Shown here piece by piece: positions 45,158 through 53,378 of a stretch of DNA of 64,000 nucleotides. Position 1 is the stretch's first letter; every line of letters begins with the position of its first letter. Under the pieces are notes generated by a model, which was given only the letters and a program-made list of their open reading frames with translations, had not been told where the DNA came from and did no database searches. The position numbers and the translations under genes were made by a program. The DNA comes from Pricia antarctica (GTDB lineage: Bacteria > Bacteroidota > Bacteroidia > Flavobacteriales > Flavobacteriaceae), in assembly GCA_011050085.1 (NCBI GenBank), contig DRGL01000014.1:1-64000 (forward strand), in the 5' to 3' direction.

Positions 45158-45748
45158 ATGAGAACTATTCAAAAAGGTATTATCGGAATTTCACTTTTCT
45201 GATTTTCCTACACATCATTTGCACAAGATAAATGGTCGGCAGAACTACGACCGGGTATCAATTTCGCCACCCAAGATTTGGCCGATGCCGAGCTTAAAAC
45301 CGGCTTCGGTGTCGAATTGGAAATCGGTTATCGTTTCATGCCCCATTTGGGTGCCTATGCCGGTTGGGGCTGGAACCAGTTCAAATCCGATGGCGCATCT
45401 TTTGCCGGCACCGGAGATACGGATTTTGAGGAGACGGGCTATACCGTCGGGTTGCAGTTCATCCATCCTTTGGGCACCTCCGAAAATTTGTCCTATCTGA
45501 TCAGGTTAGGCGGAATCTACAACCATATCGAAGTGGAGAATAGCGCAGGGGATATTACGGCGGACTCCGGTCACGGAATCGGTTGGGAAATTGGCGTAGG
45601 CCTTAACGTAGGCCTTGGCAGTAACTGGCATTTGCGACCGCAAGTCGGATATCGCGCCCTATCAAGGGATATCGAAATCGGAACGACAACTACCGATGTG
45701 GACTTGAACTATATTGCCGTGGGAGTCGGAATAGCAAAAGTATTCTAA
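45158..45748 (+). pseudogene. Outer membrane beta-barrel gene interrupted by a stop in the signal peptide
   Basis: An ATG at 45158 opens a typical signal peptide (M-R-T-I-Q-K-G-I-I-G-I-S-L-F) broken by TGA at 45200-45202 (codon 15). The frame then continues without another stop as F-S-Y-T-S-F-A-Q and a full barrel domain to 45748. The barrel has repeated glycine/aromatic strands and ends in A-K-V-F, an outer membrane insertion signal. An internal ATG at 45278 could make a 156-residue product but would have no export signal. Two direct 11-base repeats AATCAAATTGT (45133 and 45146) lie just upstream. It is either recently inactivated or misread at one base. The stop overlaps the next gene's ATG. 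Confidence 0.78.
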
Positions 45749-46347
45749 TGGAAAAAGGAAAAAACAGCCCTCTACAGTTCGGAGGGCTTTTGGCGTTCCT
45801 TGCGGGTTTCGTCATTTTCATGGGGATTATTACAGGAGAAATTTATTATCCTGAAGGTTATAATACCGCTGTCAACGATATTAGCGATCTCGGCAGTACA
45901 CGCCCTCCCAACACTATTATCCACCAACCTTCGGCAACCATTTTCAACATCGCGATGTTGTTAGCAGGCTTGTTGCTCTGTATTTCAAACTGGCCGCTGT
46001 ACCGTCATTTTAGAAATCTGTGGTTTACCATACCCTTTGCTCTTTTTGCAATTGGGGTATTCGGTGTAGGAGTGTTTCCGGTAAATATTGCGCCCTATCA
46101 CGGTATATTTTCCCTACTTATTTTTGTCATGGGGAGTTTTACCTGTATTCTCAGTTTTACGATATTAAAAAAGCCATTTGCCGTTGTCGGTATTCCCATT
46201 GGGGTTATGTCGTTGATTTTTCTGTTTGGAGCTCCATATTTTATTCCGTTTTGGGGTAGTGGCGGTACCGAACGTTGGGTGGCTTACCCTATCGTTATCT
46301 GGTTGATAGGCTTTGGAGGATACTTAATGTCAAATACGAAAAAATGA
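45748..46347 (+). CDS. DUF998 family membrane protein
   Basis: A 199-residue protein with six hydrophobic helices. The opening G-G-L-L-A-F-L-A-G and the segment Y-N-T-A-V-N-D-I-S-D-L-G-S are characteristic of DUF998 proteins. These are polytopic membrane proteins of unknown function, thought to be related to the TMEM/frag families. It overlaps the barrel gene stop and the following gene start (ATGA), forming a coupled set. Confidence 0.85.
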   Translation: MEKGKNSPLQFGGLLAFLAGFVIFMGIITGEIYYPEGYNTAVNDISDLGSTRPPNTIIHQPSATIFNIAMLLAGLLLCISNWPLYRHFRNLWFTIPFALFAIGVFGVGVFPVNIAPYHGIFSLLIFVMGSFTCILSFTILKKPFAVVGIPIGVMSLIFLFGAPYFIPFWGSGGTERWVAYPIVIWLIGFGGYLMSNTKK

Positions 46348-47450
46348 GAATACTATTTATAGTCATACTGATTATTCACGGCCTTATCCATTTTATGGGT
46401 TTCGCCAAGGCCTTTGATTTTGGGAATATTGCACAGTTTACCAAAGAAATTTCGAAACCTATGGGTCTGCTTTGGTTGCTGACGGGACTGCTTTTTTTCA
46501 TATCCGCCATCCTGTATCTAATGAAAAAGGATACTTGGCCTTTAATAGCCATTATTGCCGTTGTGCTATCCCAGCTATTAATTTTTATGGTCTGGAAGGA
46601 TGCCAAATTCGGTACTATCGCCAATATTATCATTCTATTTGTCGGAATTGTTGGCTTAGGTCATTATCAGTTCGATAAAATGGTCCGAGCGGAATCGAAA
46701 CAACTACTACAAAATGTTCAAACAGAAAATCATCCTGCAATTTCTAAAACGGCTATGGAACGTTTACCGGAAATCGTTCAAAAATCGATGCGAAGTTCTG
46801 GTGTAATTGGTCAAGATGAAATTGTTTCCGTCCGCTTACAGCAAAAAGGGGAAATGAAGACTAAGCCAGAAGGTAAATGGATGCCCTTTACCGCAACACA
46901 ATATTTTAATGTCGAAGATGCTGCGTTTATTTGGACCACAGAGGTCGATTTCATGCCGATGGTCAATATGGCAGGCAGGGATAAACTGATCGATGGCAAA
47001 GGCGAAATGCTAATCAAATTGGCGAACATGATTCCCGTTGTGGATGAAGGCAACAATGAAAAAGTAAATTCCGGTGCCATGCTCAGGTATATGGCCGAAA
47101 TGGTCTGGTTTCCATCGGCCATGCTGAATGATTATATAAAATGGGAAGCTATGGACGCAAATGCTGCCAAGGCCACTTTTACTTTAAAAGGAGAGTCAGT
47201 TTCAGGGATTTATACATTCTCCGATAAGGGAAATTTCAAATCCTTTGAGGCGAACCGCTATTATGGAGGTAAAATGGACTCAAAACTTGAAAAGTGGAAA
47301 ATAACAGCATCGGATTACAAAGAATTTAATGGTATTAAAATCCCAAATAAATGTAGCGTTATATGGAAACTAAGGGAAGGCGATTCCAATTGGTTGAACC
47401 TTGAAATTACGGAGTTGGAATATAATAGATCACAAAGTTTTGAAAATTAG
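46344..47450 (+). CDS. Membrane protein with DUF6544-like C-terminal domain
   Basis: A 368-residue protein starting at the ATG that overlaps the DUF998 stop (ATGA); the frame is open 69 bases further upstream. Four hydrophobic helices lie in residues 1-115. The C-terminal 240 residues are a soluble beta-rich domain (E-R-L-P-E-I-V-Q-K-S-M, F-T-A-T-Q-Y-F, R-Y-M-A-E-M-V-W-F-P) matching a conserved unknown family (DUF6544/DUF6920-like by memory). Function is not known. It is probably co-transcribed with the DUF998 gene. Confidence 0.78.
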   Translation: MRILFIVILIIHGLIHFMGFAKAFDFGNIAQFTKEISKPMGLLWLLTGLLFFISAILYLMKKDTWPLIAIIAVVLSQLLIFMVWKDAKFGTIANIIILFVGIVGLGHYQFDKMVRAESKQLLQNVQTENHPAISKTAMERLPEIVQKSMRSSGVIGQDEIVSVRLQQKGEMKTKPEGKWMPFTATQYFNVEDAAFIWTTEVDFMPMVNMAGRDKLIDGKGEMLIKLANMIPVVDEGNNEKVNSGAMLRYMAEMVWFPSAMLNDYIKWEAMDANAAKATFTLKGESVSGIYTFSDKGNFKSFEANRYYGGKMDSKLEKWKITASDYKEFNGIKIPNKCSVIWKLREGDSNWLNLEITELEYNRSQSFEN

Positions 47451-47493
47451 CAACGTATCGAATGGCATTTAAGCTTTTCGAAAAATAATCAGC

Positions 47494-47892
47494 GTGGAAA
47501 GGATTTACCGAAAAACTAAAAACCGAAATCCACTAACGAAATATTCAGGGATGAACACGGACGGCAAATTGTTACTGATCAAAAGTATTCACAGCCTCAT
47601 CTGGCTATTCTTTAATGTGGTCGTATTTTATCTGTTGTACGCCGTAGTCGCAGATAAAATCGACAAATGGGTATGGGTCTGTGTATGTTTGGTATTCTTG
47701 GAGGGAATAGTATTATTGGTATTTAAGTGGTTCTGTCCCTTAACGGTCATCGCACGAAAATATTCCAATTCTACCAAAGATAATTTTGATATTTTTTTAC
47801 CCAATTGGTTGGCAAAATTCAATAAACTTATCTCCACGACCATATTCGGTAATGCGGTTATTATGTTGATATTTAGACTTGTAAATCGATAA
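47494..47892 (+). CDS. Small membrane protein
   Basis: A 132-residue protein with a GTG start; ATG at 47551 (codon 20) is a possible alternative. Two or three hydrophobic helices (about residues 30-55, 60-80, 115-130) surround a W-F-C-P-L-T-V-I-A-R-K-Y-S segment. The F-D-I-F-L-P-N-W-L-A-K-F-N-K loop looks conserved but I do not know the family. It precedes a CPBP protease gene by 18 bases. Confidence 0.7.
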   Translation: MERIYRKTKNRNPLTKYSGMNTDGKLLLIKSIHSLIWLFFNVVVFYLLYAVVADKIDKWVWVCVCLVFLEGIVLLVFKWFCPLTVIARKYSNSTKDNFDIFLPNWLAKFNKLISTTIFGNAVIMLIFRLVNR

Positions 47893-47910
47893 AAAATTGG
47901 AAAAGTCATT

Positions 47911-48669
47911 TTGTTAAGGTTGTATCTCTTCATCGTGATTTTGCTTTCATGGCCTTTTCAGATTGCTTATATCTTTTTGGGCGAGAATTATAGGCCCATT
48001 TTGCTGTTGTCCATGATTATGGTGGCAGTGGCGACTTTCATCTGTGGAAAATGGATTTTTAAGGATGGATTCCAAAACGCAGGGTGGGGCTGGGGCAAAC
48101 CAAAGCACTATTTCTACGTGCTCATTTTGGCACTATTCCTCTGGCTATTTCCTAGTCTTATTGAAAGATCGGCAGGCTGGTATTTGGCGAAGGAAACCAC
48201 TATGGCAACGATAGCCATTACTTTTTCCACTAGTTTTTTGATTACCATTATTCCGGCTTTTAGTGAAGAATTTGGCTGGCGGGGCTATCTTCTGCCCAGA
48301 TTGCTCAAAAAATACAAATACCGAAAGGCGTTATTGGTGCATGGCCTGATTACTTGGGTTTGGCATTTACCTTTCGTATTCGCAATGGGGTTTGATGTTG
48401 GAAATAATCCTTGGGTCGATGTGCCACTTGTTCTAGCTGTTAGTTTTATCCCTACTATCCTGCACGCAGTTGTCTTTGCGTATATATGGTCTAGAACGGC
48501 AAGTTTAGCGGTTTCGACATTTTACTGTGTTTGTTTCGATGAAGTCCGGGACACTTTAGAAAATACCTTAGGTCTTGGAGGTCTTGGGCAGAATTGGCAA
48601 ATGTTGGTATTGACCGTTCTTGGGATTTGGCTTCTTTGGAAAGGAAAATGGGGGTTCATTGGTACCTAA
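47911..48669 (+). CDS. CPBP family intramembrane glutamic protease
   Basis: A 252-residue polytopic protein with a TTG start. The catalytic pattern is present: S-E-E-F-G-W-R (E119, E120, R124), W-V-W-H-L-P (H152) and L-H-A-V (H185). These conserved residues mark the CPBP/Rce1 type. Such proteases cut prenylated proteins, peptides or anti-sigma factors; some confer self-immunity to bacteriocins. Length and helix number are normal. Confidence 0.86.
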   Translation: MLRLYLFIVILLSWPFQIAYIFLGENYRPILLLSMIMVAVATFICGKWIFKDGFQNAGWGWGKPKHYFYVLILALFLWLFPSLIERSAGWYLAKETTMATIAITFSTSFLITIIPAFSEEFGWRGYLLPRLLKKYKYRKALLVHGLITWVWHLPFVFAMGFDVGNNPWVDVPLVLAVSFIPTILHAVVFAYIWSRTASLAVSTFYCVCFDEVRDTLENTLGLGGLGQNWQMLVLTVLGIWLLWKGKWGFIGT

Positions 48670-48841
48670 TGAAGTTTTGAATAAAAATAGACTAAAGCCT
48701 TTATTACAATATCATTTCTTTGAACTTTTGATATTGTTAGCTTCGACCCTTGTGGAGTTCCGCAAACGGAAGTTTTATAGAACTCTAATTTATTCCGAAT
48801 TTTATTGGTATTAAAGAAAACTATCATATCGGTTAGAAATA

Positions 48842-48925
48842 AATGACCATTTTTAATACGTTCTTTAAAAAGGAAACAGGTATGACATCTAAGCAATAGA
48901 TTAAGGCAAATGGTTGATTGTTTTT
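48842..48925 (+). pseudogene. Remnant of an AraC-type regulator 3' end (337-base gene-free stretch)
   Basis: Bases 48842-48925 repeat, with scattered changes, the last about 85 bases and 3' flank of the regulator gene ending at 44890, including its TTTAATACGTT and GGAAACAGGTATGAC stretches and the TTGATTGTTTTT downstream. Stop codons (TAG at the Q-W position) break it. The rest of the region 48670-49006 holds nothing I recognise, apart from a small GATAC/GTATC inverted repeat at 48963-48977. It is evidence of local duplication and decay. Confidence 0.7.
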
Positions 48926-49006
48926 AATTGGAATTTTGGTTTGAAAATCTGTTTCTCGTCTCGATACAATTAGTATCAATGATAATTATTAAATTTAGGG
49001 TACTGT

Positions 49007-49861
49007 ATGACCCGTGATTTTATCCATATCAACGACTTCGTAATTTTAGTTGAAGAAGCTAAAACAACAAAAGTAGAAATTGATGCTTGTCGCTTCGAAG
49101 AACCTTTGATCGCTGTTGCATTTTACGGCTCCGGGAATGTTGACTTATGTGTAAAATATGGTCAAACCAAAAAGGATTTTCACCACACAAAAGGTCTGGC
49201 ACTTTCTTTTCATGGCGATGAGAATGTGGAGTTTGAACATACCGTCAGTCCAGATAAAAGTTTACAGTGCATCGTAGTGGCTACTTCACTTCAGAACGTG
49301 GAACTACTGCCCAACCAAGAGGGCGAATTGTTTGCAGATTTACTGGAAGAATTGGTACGGCCTAATGACCACTACGTAGAAGGCCCCAGTTTTTTCATGA
49401 CGCCCGAGATGGAACGCATTGTGGATACCTTTTTCACGAATCAGTATCAGGGCAAGACAAAAATGATGTTCTATAGAAGTCAGATAACGGCTTTGTTATC
49501 CCACTTCTTCGGTCAGCTTGCGCTATTACAGGATAAAGATTCAAGACCAAATAACAGGGATCAGTTGAACAAGGTGCGGGATATTTTATTAAACAATATT
49601 GAAGACCCGCCCTCACTCACGGAACTTTCCAAACTAATAGGGCTCAATACTACAAAACTCAAAAAAGAGTTTAAGGCCATTTTTGGGGTGCCTGTTTTTA
49701 AATACCTCCAAAATGAACGGCTTTCTTCGGCCCATACGCTCATTAGCGAAGGTCAAGCTACCGTTCAGGAAGCTGCTTGGCAAGTTGGCTACGATAGTTT
49801 GAGTTCATTCTCCAATGCTTTTGCCAAAAAGTTCGGCTACCGTCCTAGTCAAATAAAATAA
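49007..49861 (+). CDS. AraC family transcriptional regulator
   Basis: A 284-residue cytoplasmic regulator. The N-terminal 170 residues are a beta-rich, cupin-like sensing domain. The C-terminal 100 residues are a double helix-turn-helix (L-T-E-L-S-K-L-I-G-L-N-T-T-K-L-K-K-E-F and V-Q-E-A-A-W-Q-V-G-Y-D-S-L-S-S-F) ending F-G-Y-R-P-S-Q, the standard AraC finish. It probably controls the small membrane/reductase genes downstream. A palindrome GATACaattaGTATC (48963-48977) lies before its start and may be an operator. Confidence 0.9.
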   Translation: MTRDFIHINDFVILVEEAKTTKVEIDACRFEEPLIAVAFYGSGNVDLCVKYGQTKKDFHHTKGLALSFHGDENVEFEHTVSPDKSLQCIVVATSLQNVELLPNQEGELFADLLEELVRPNDHYVEGPSFFMTPEMERIVDTFFTNQYQGKTKMMFYRSQITALLSHFFGQLALLQDKDSRPNNRDQLNKVRDILLNNIEDPPSLTELSKLIGLNTTKLKKEFKAIFGVPVFKYLQNERLSSAHTLISEGQATVQEAAWQVGYDSLSSFSNAFAKKFGYRPSQIK

Positions 49862-50074
49862 ACCACTTTAGGGAAAGTCCTTATAAAATTCGCAGGAAAC
49901 CATTTCTTCAAATTCTAGGCAAACTTGCCTGAACGGAACGGGCAGGCCTCGGAGTATTAAAATCTCGATTATCGAGTAGCGCACTTTTCGAACAAATCAT
50001 ACTTCCGCTCGAATAAATGATTCGGGCCGATACTGCGCAATTTTGTGTCATCATAATTAGTAAACCATACTGTG

Positions 50075-50422
50075 ATGACCATGTTAGCAAAAATTATTAT
50101 TGGAATTATTCTCTCTTTTCTGGCGGAACAGCATCCAAAAACAGATTTGGCGCAGAGCTACGTTCCCGCCAAATCAATGTATACAGTAGCCGAAGATTCT
50201 ATTCAACTCAGAGCCTATAAAATCCTTTCGAACAAATGCAACGTCTGTCAAGAAAAGCATAATCGCAGACGTGTTTTTACCGATGAGAATATGAACCCTT
50301 GGGCAAACGATATCTATAAACAGGTATTCATCAAAAAACGAATGCCGAAAGGAAAGAAAATCAAACTCACTAACGAAGAATATCAAGAATTATTAAAGTG
50401 GATAAGCCCCAAAAAAACTTAG
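50075..50422 (+). CDS. Small exported protein with a degenerate c-type heme motif
   Basis: A 115-residue protein with an N-terminal hydrophobic signal/anchor (A-K-I-I-I-G-I-I-L-S-F-L). Further in is the line I-L-S-N-K-C-N-V-C-Q-E-K-H-N, which resembles a cytochrome c C-x-x-C-H site but has Gln where the heme His should be and a His three residues later. The C-terminal Y-Q-E-L-L-K-W-I helix is like that of cytochrome c domains. It may no longer bind heme covalently. ATG choices are 50075 and 50081. Confidence 0.7.
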   Translation: MTMLAKIIIGIILSFLAEQHPKTDLAQSYVPAKSMYTVAEDSIQLRAYKILSNKCNVCQEKHNRRRVFTDENMNPWANDIYKQVFIKKRMPKGKKIKLTNEEYQELLKWISPKKT

Positions 50423-50426
50423 AACA

Positions 50427-50921
50427 ATGGAATTTAAAATCAAAGCAGTCGTATTGTTACTTGGCATCCTTTTTACAGGACTTACAGCAGGATTATGTTT
50501 TACTTGGTCAAATGCCATAACACCTGGCATCGGGAGATTGAACGACCTCACCTTCTTGCAATCCTTTCAAGCAATGAACCGCGCGATTCTTAACCCGAGA
50601 TTCCTTTTCGTGTTCTTTTCGCCCGTTGTATTGCTATCGGTAAATGCCTTTTTGCATAGAAATGCTAACCCTGCCACATTTTGGTCGTTCCTAATTGCCG
50701 CAATACTCTTTTTCGTAGGGGTAGGTCTTGTAACAATTTTCAAGAATGTACCGCTCAATGAAATGTTGGATAAAACCGTATTAGAAAATCTCTCAACCAT
50801 CGAATTAAAAGACTTGAGGGCCAATTTCGAACAGCCTTGGAACAGATGGCACATACAGCGAACCATAACCTCTTTCACAGCTTTCGCCTTGTTGCTAATC
50901 GGAATCATTTATAATAAATAA
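50427..50921 (+). CDS. DUF1772 family membrane protein (anthrone oxygenase-like)
   Basis: A 164-residue protein with four transmembrane helices. The pattern G-I-G-R-L-N-D-L-T-F-L-Q-S-F-Q-A-M-N-R-A-I and the closing N-x-W-x-x-x-R-T block (W-N-R-W-H-I-Q-R-T) are typical of DUF1772. It starts four bases after the preceding gene stop. Family function in bacteria is unclear; fungal members are anthrone oxygenases. Confidence 0.88.
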   Translation: MEFKIKAVVLLLGILFTGLTAGLCFTWSNAITPGIGRLNDLTFLQSFQAMNRAILNPRFLFVFFSPVVLLSVNAFLHRNANPATFWSFLIAAILFFVGVGLVTIFKNVPLNEMLDKTVLENLSTIELKDLRANFEQPWNRWHIQRTITSFTAFALLLIGIIYNK

Positions 50922-50938
50922 TCAAAAAACAAACAGTT

Positions 50939-51343
50939 ATGAAAACGGTAAGAGTCATCAGCATTGGATTAATTATTTGGATAATCGGCGTGAGCTTATA
51001 TGGATTCTCCTACTACGTGCCAATTTTGGAAAACGCTGAACAACAAGCTAATATATGGCTGTCAATAGTCATCATACCCGTGGTTTGGTTGGGAGCAAAA
51101 CTCTATTATGGAAAAAATATTGATACCCACGGACTTAGGGTAGGCCTGACTTTCTTCATCATCTCGGCCATTTTAGATGCGCTCATCACCGTTCCATTTA
51201 CCATACTACCCTACGGAGGCAGCTACTATGATTTCTTTGTCGATTTCGGCTTCTGGTTCATTGCACTAGAGTTTATAGCAACGGTAACTTTGTATTGGTA
51301 TCTCAAGGTTCATAGGGAAAGAAATACCACAATAGAATATTAA
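50939..51343 (+). CDS. DUF5367-like membrane protein
   Basis: A 134-residue protein with four transmembrane helices and a short basic C-terminus. The segments G-L-R-V-G-L-T-F-F-I and P-Y-G-G-S-Y-Y-D-F-F fit the DUF5367 family by memory. Function is unknown. It lies in the same run as DUF1772 and the NmrA-like reductase, 17 bases after DUF1772. A hairpin follows its stop. Confidence 0.75.
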   Translation: MKTVRVISIGLIIWIIGVSLYGFSYYVPILENAEQQANIWLSIVIIPVVWLGAKLYYGKNIDTHGLRVGLTFFIISAILDALITVPFTILPYGGSYYDFFVDFGFWFIALEFIATVTLYWYLKVHRERNTTIEY

Positions 51344-51362
51344 TAAAAAGTAAAATCAAAAG

Positions 51363-51382
51363 ATTTCCGCCTTCGCGGAAAT
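51363..51382 (+). terminator. Hairpin between DUF5367 and NmrA-like genes
   Basis: A perfect 8-bp stem ATTTCCGC/GCGGAAAT with a CTTC loop lies 20 bases after the DUF5367 stop and 21 before the next ATG. There is no T-run, so it may reduce rather than end transcription. Confidence 0.5.
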
Positions 51383-51403
51383 GAAAATTAAATCAATTAG
51401 AAA

Positions 51404-52243
51404 ATGAAAACAGAAAACATCTTAGTCATCGGAGGAACAGGAAAAACAGGAAGAAGAATTGTAGCACAACTTAAAGCCTTGGGGCACAACGTGCGCATCG
51501 GTTCTAGAAGTGCAACACCCGCATTCGACTGGCACCAACCTGAAGATTGGTCAAAGACAGTTGAAGGTATGGATAAGATTTACATTACCTATCAACCCGA
51601 CTTGGCGGTGCCAGGCGCTTTGGAAGCTATTGAAGAATTGGTCAAAGCCGCAAAGAGAGCCAATATCAAAAAGTTGGTATTGCTTTCAGGAAAAGGAGAA
51701 CGTGAAGCACAATTATGCGAGCAAGTCGTGATTCATTCAGGCATAGATTACACTATTGTACGTGCCAGTTGGTTCAACCAGAATTTTAGTGAAAACTTTT
51801 TGTTGGAACCTATTTTGGAAGGCGTGGTTGCATTGCCACAGGCGGAAGCTCAAATCCCTTGGGTGGATACCAATGATATTGCCGAGGTAGCTACTAAGGC
51901 TTTAACGGAGGAAACTCATAACGGACAAATTTATGAGCTTACAGGACCAAGAACCCTCACGTTCGAAGATGCCGTAGCTGAAATGGCCAAGGCGAGTAAC
52001 CGCGACATTACGTTTATCCCTATTTCAATACAGGAATATGGCGAAGGAATGCGCAAGGCTGGTCTCCCCGAAGATTTTATCTGGCTCATAGAATATCTGT
52101 TTACCGAAGTATTGGGTAATCCTGAACTAGCTGAAGTATCCCACGATATTGAAAAAGTATTAGGCAGAAAGCCAATCGATTTTTCAGACTATGCAAAAGC
52201 TACTGTAGCAACCGGAGTTTGGGACCCTAAGAGTTTAGCATAA
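51404..52243 (+). CDS. NmrA-like NAD(P)-binding protein
   Basis: A 279-residue Rossmann protein. The dinucleotide loop I-G-G-T-G-K-T-G is at residues 9-16, followed by an R-x-G-S-R segment (R35-R39 region) that can bind the NADP phosphate. The domain keeps the extended-SDR order but lacks the Tyr-x-x-x-Lys catalytic pair, as in NmrA/quinone-reductase-like proteins. It may act as a redox sensor or reductase. A strong hairpin follows the gene. Confidence 0.88.
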   Translation: MKTENILVIGGTGKTGRRIVAQLKALGHNVRIGSRSATPAFDWHQPEDWSKTVEGMDKIYITYQPDLAVPGALEAIEELVKAAKRANIKKLVLLSGKGEREAQLCEQVVIHSGIDYTIVRASWFNQNFSENFLLEPILEGVVALPQAEAQIPWVDTNDIAEVATKALTEETHNGQIYELTGPRTLTFEDAVAEMAKASNRDITFIPISIQEYGEGMRKAGLPEDFIWLIEYLFTEVLGNPELAEVSHDIEKVLGRKPIDFSDYAKATVATGVWDPKSLA

Positions 52244-52262
52244 AAATCATAAAATAAATCAA

Positions 52263-52294
52263 AGCCGTGTTGCACTTTTAAGTGCGACATGGCT
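52263..52294 (+). terminator. Long hairpin after the NmrA-like gene
   Basis: A 15-bp stem, with two G-T type mismatches and a two-base TT tip, lies 20 bases after the stop. It is followed by an A-run rather than T's, so on the plus strand it is a weak classical terminator, but the hairpin itself is very stable. Confidence 0.6.
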
Positions 52295-52400
52295 AGTTAA
52301 AAAAAGTTATATGAAATGAGCCATGACAGTTCTGGATACTAACCGAAATGTTGATTGGCGAATTACATCTGACGTTTGAAAAACAAATAGATATCAACAG

Positions 52401-52541
52401 ATGAAAAAGAAATTGATATTAGGATTAATTTTTGGAGCAGGAATCGGGCTTTGCATTGGTATCCTGACAGATAATGTAGCCCTTGGAATATCTTTAGGAG
52501 CTGGCGTTGGTTTGGTCCTTGGAGCTACAGTTAAAAAATAA
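52401..52541 (+). CDS. Glycine-zipper small membrane peptide (46 residues)
   Basis: A 46-residue frame with a basic start M-K-K-K and a long hydrophobic stretch holding repeated G-x-x-x-G spacing (G-L-I-F-G-A-G-I-G, G-I-S-L-G-A-G-V-G) and ending V-K-K. It is likely a single or paired membrane helix. The composition is that of a real small membrane protein. It stands alone between the NmrA-like gene and a minus-strand membrane protein. Function is unknown; similar glycine-zipper peptides occur in toxin and membrane-stress contexts. Confidence 0.65.
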   Translation: MKKKLILGLIFGAGIGLCIGILTDNVALGISLGAGVGLVLGATVKK

Positions 52542-52709
52542 ACCAATGAATAAGTAAAAAAACTTGAGATACGTATTTTTAGTAATAAACATTGACAATG
52601 GACACTTATTTTAATTTACTGGGGAGTACTTCCATTTAGATTATGGCATTAGAAAAGGCAGTAGGTAACAACGTATCCTATGAAAAGTCTTAGTCCATTT
52701 CACCAACCT

Positions 52710-53306
52710 TTAATAGGACTCACACCCTTTTTCTCGTTCAGTTCTTTTAACTGTTTTTCTAAAACTTTTAATGCCAAGGGTAAGCAAGACAAAGATAAAA
52801 ACGACAAAGCTTAGTGTGGTACAGGAACTCTTAAGCAGACTAAAACTATTGGTCATCGTTACGGTATTTTTCGATATTTCCGGATAGTCGTTCAGCAAAG
52901 TTATAATTCCAATATTCTCTGCATAGTCGGCCATGGCTGCCAACATGGGCAGAAGACACAGATAAAGAAATGGCGTTTTAAGCTTGTTCAGTTTGTTTAA
53001 AAAATAGGCGAGCAATAGGCTAAAACTAATTCCGAAGAGCAACGGATATATCATGTCCATGGGAATTTGACGGTACAAATAGGTATTGCGTCCCGTTTGG
53101 CCAAGGGTCCTGAACAGGGTATTTACATATTCCGCATCGTATCCCAGGGGCATCATATCCAAGAGCTTCATTCCTTCGGTATGCTCCATTACATTAGGAA
53201 TCGTAACAGTGAGCATAAGCACATAAACGATATTGGTTATTATAAATAGCAGTAGTACTTTCCTTCCTTGAAGATGGTTTCTGATAATTTTTTCGAACAT
53301 TTTCAT
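52710..53306 (-). CDS. Polytopic membrane protein
   Basis: A 198-residue protein with four transmembrane helices (about residues 18-38, 85-105, 110-130, 160-180) and a basic cytoplasmic tail. The central loop has conserved-looking polar residues (Y-R-Q-I-P-M-D-M-I-Y and D-Y-A-E-N). I do not recognise the family with certainty. It lies just downstream of the Crp/Fnr gene on the same strand, 72 bases apart. Confidence 0.72.
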   Translation of the reverse strand: MKMFEKIIRNHLQGRKVLLLFIITNIVYVLMLTVTIPNVMEHTEGMKLLDMMPLGYDAEYVNTLFRTLGQTGRNTYLYRQIPMDMIYPLLFGISFSLLLAYFLNKLNKLKTPFLYLCLLPMLAAMADYAENIGIITLLNDYPEISKNTVTMTNSFSLLKSSCTTLSFVVFIFVLLTLGIKSFRKTVKRTEREKGCESY

Positions 53307-53378
53307 TTCCCTTGGGTTTTATATAACAAAGGAACAGTGTAAAATTCGACGCTGCATTAACAAATGATAAAAAGCAAA

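Noticed and set aside
49898-49960. A weak GCCTG/CAGGC hairpin after the AraC gene
   Set aside because: Only a 5-bp stem with no T-run, so not listed as a terminator.
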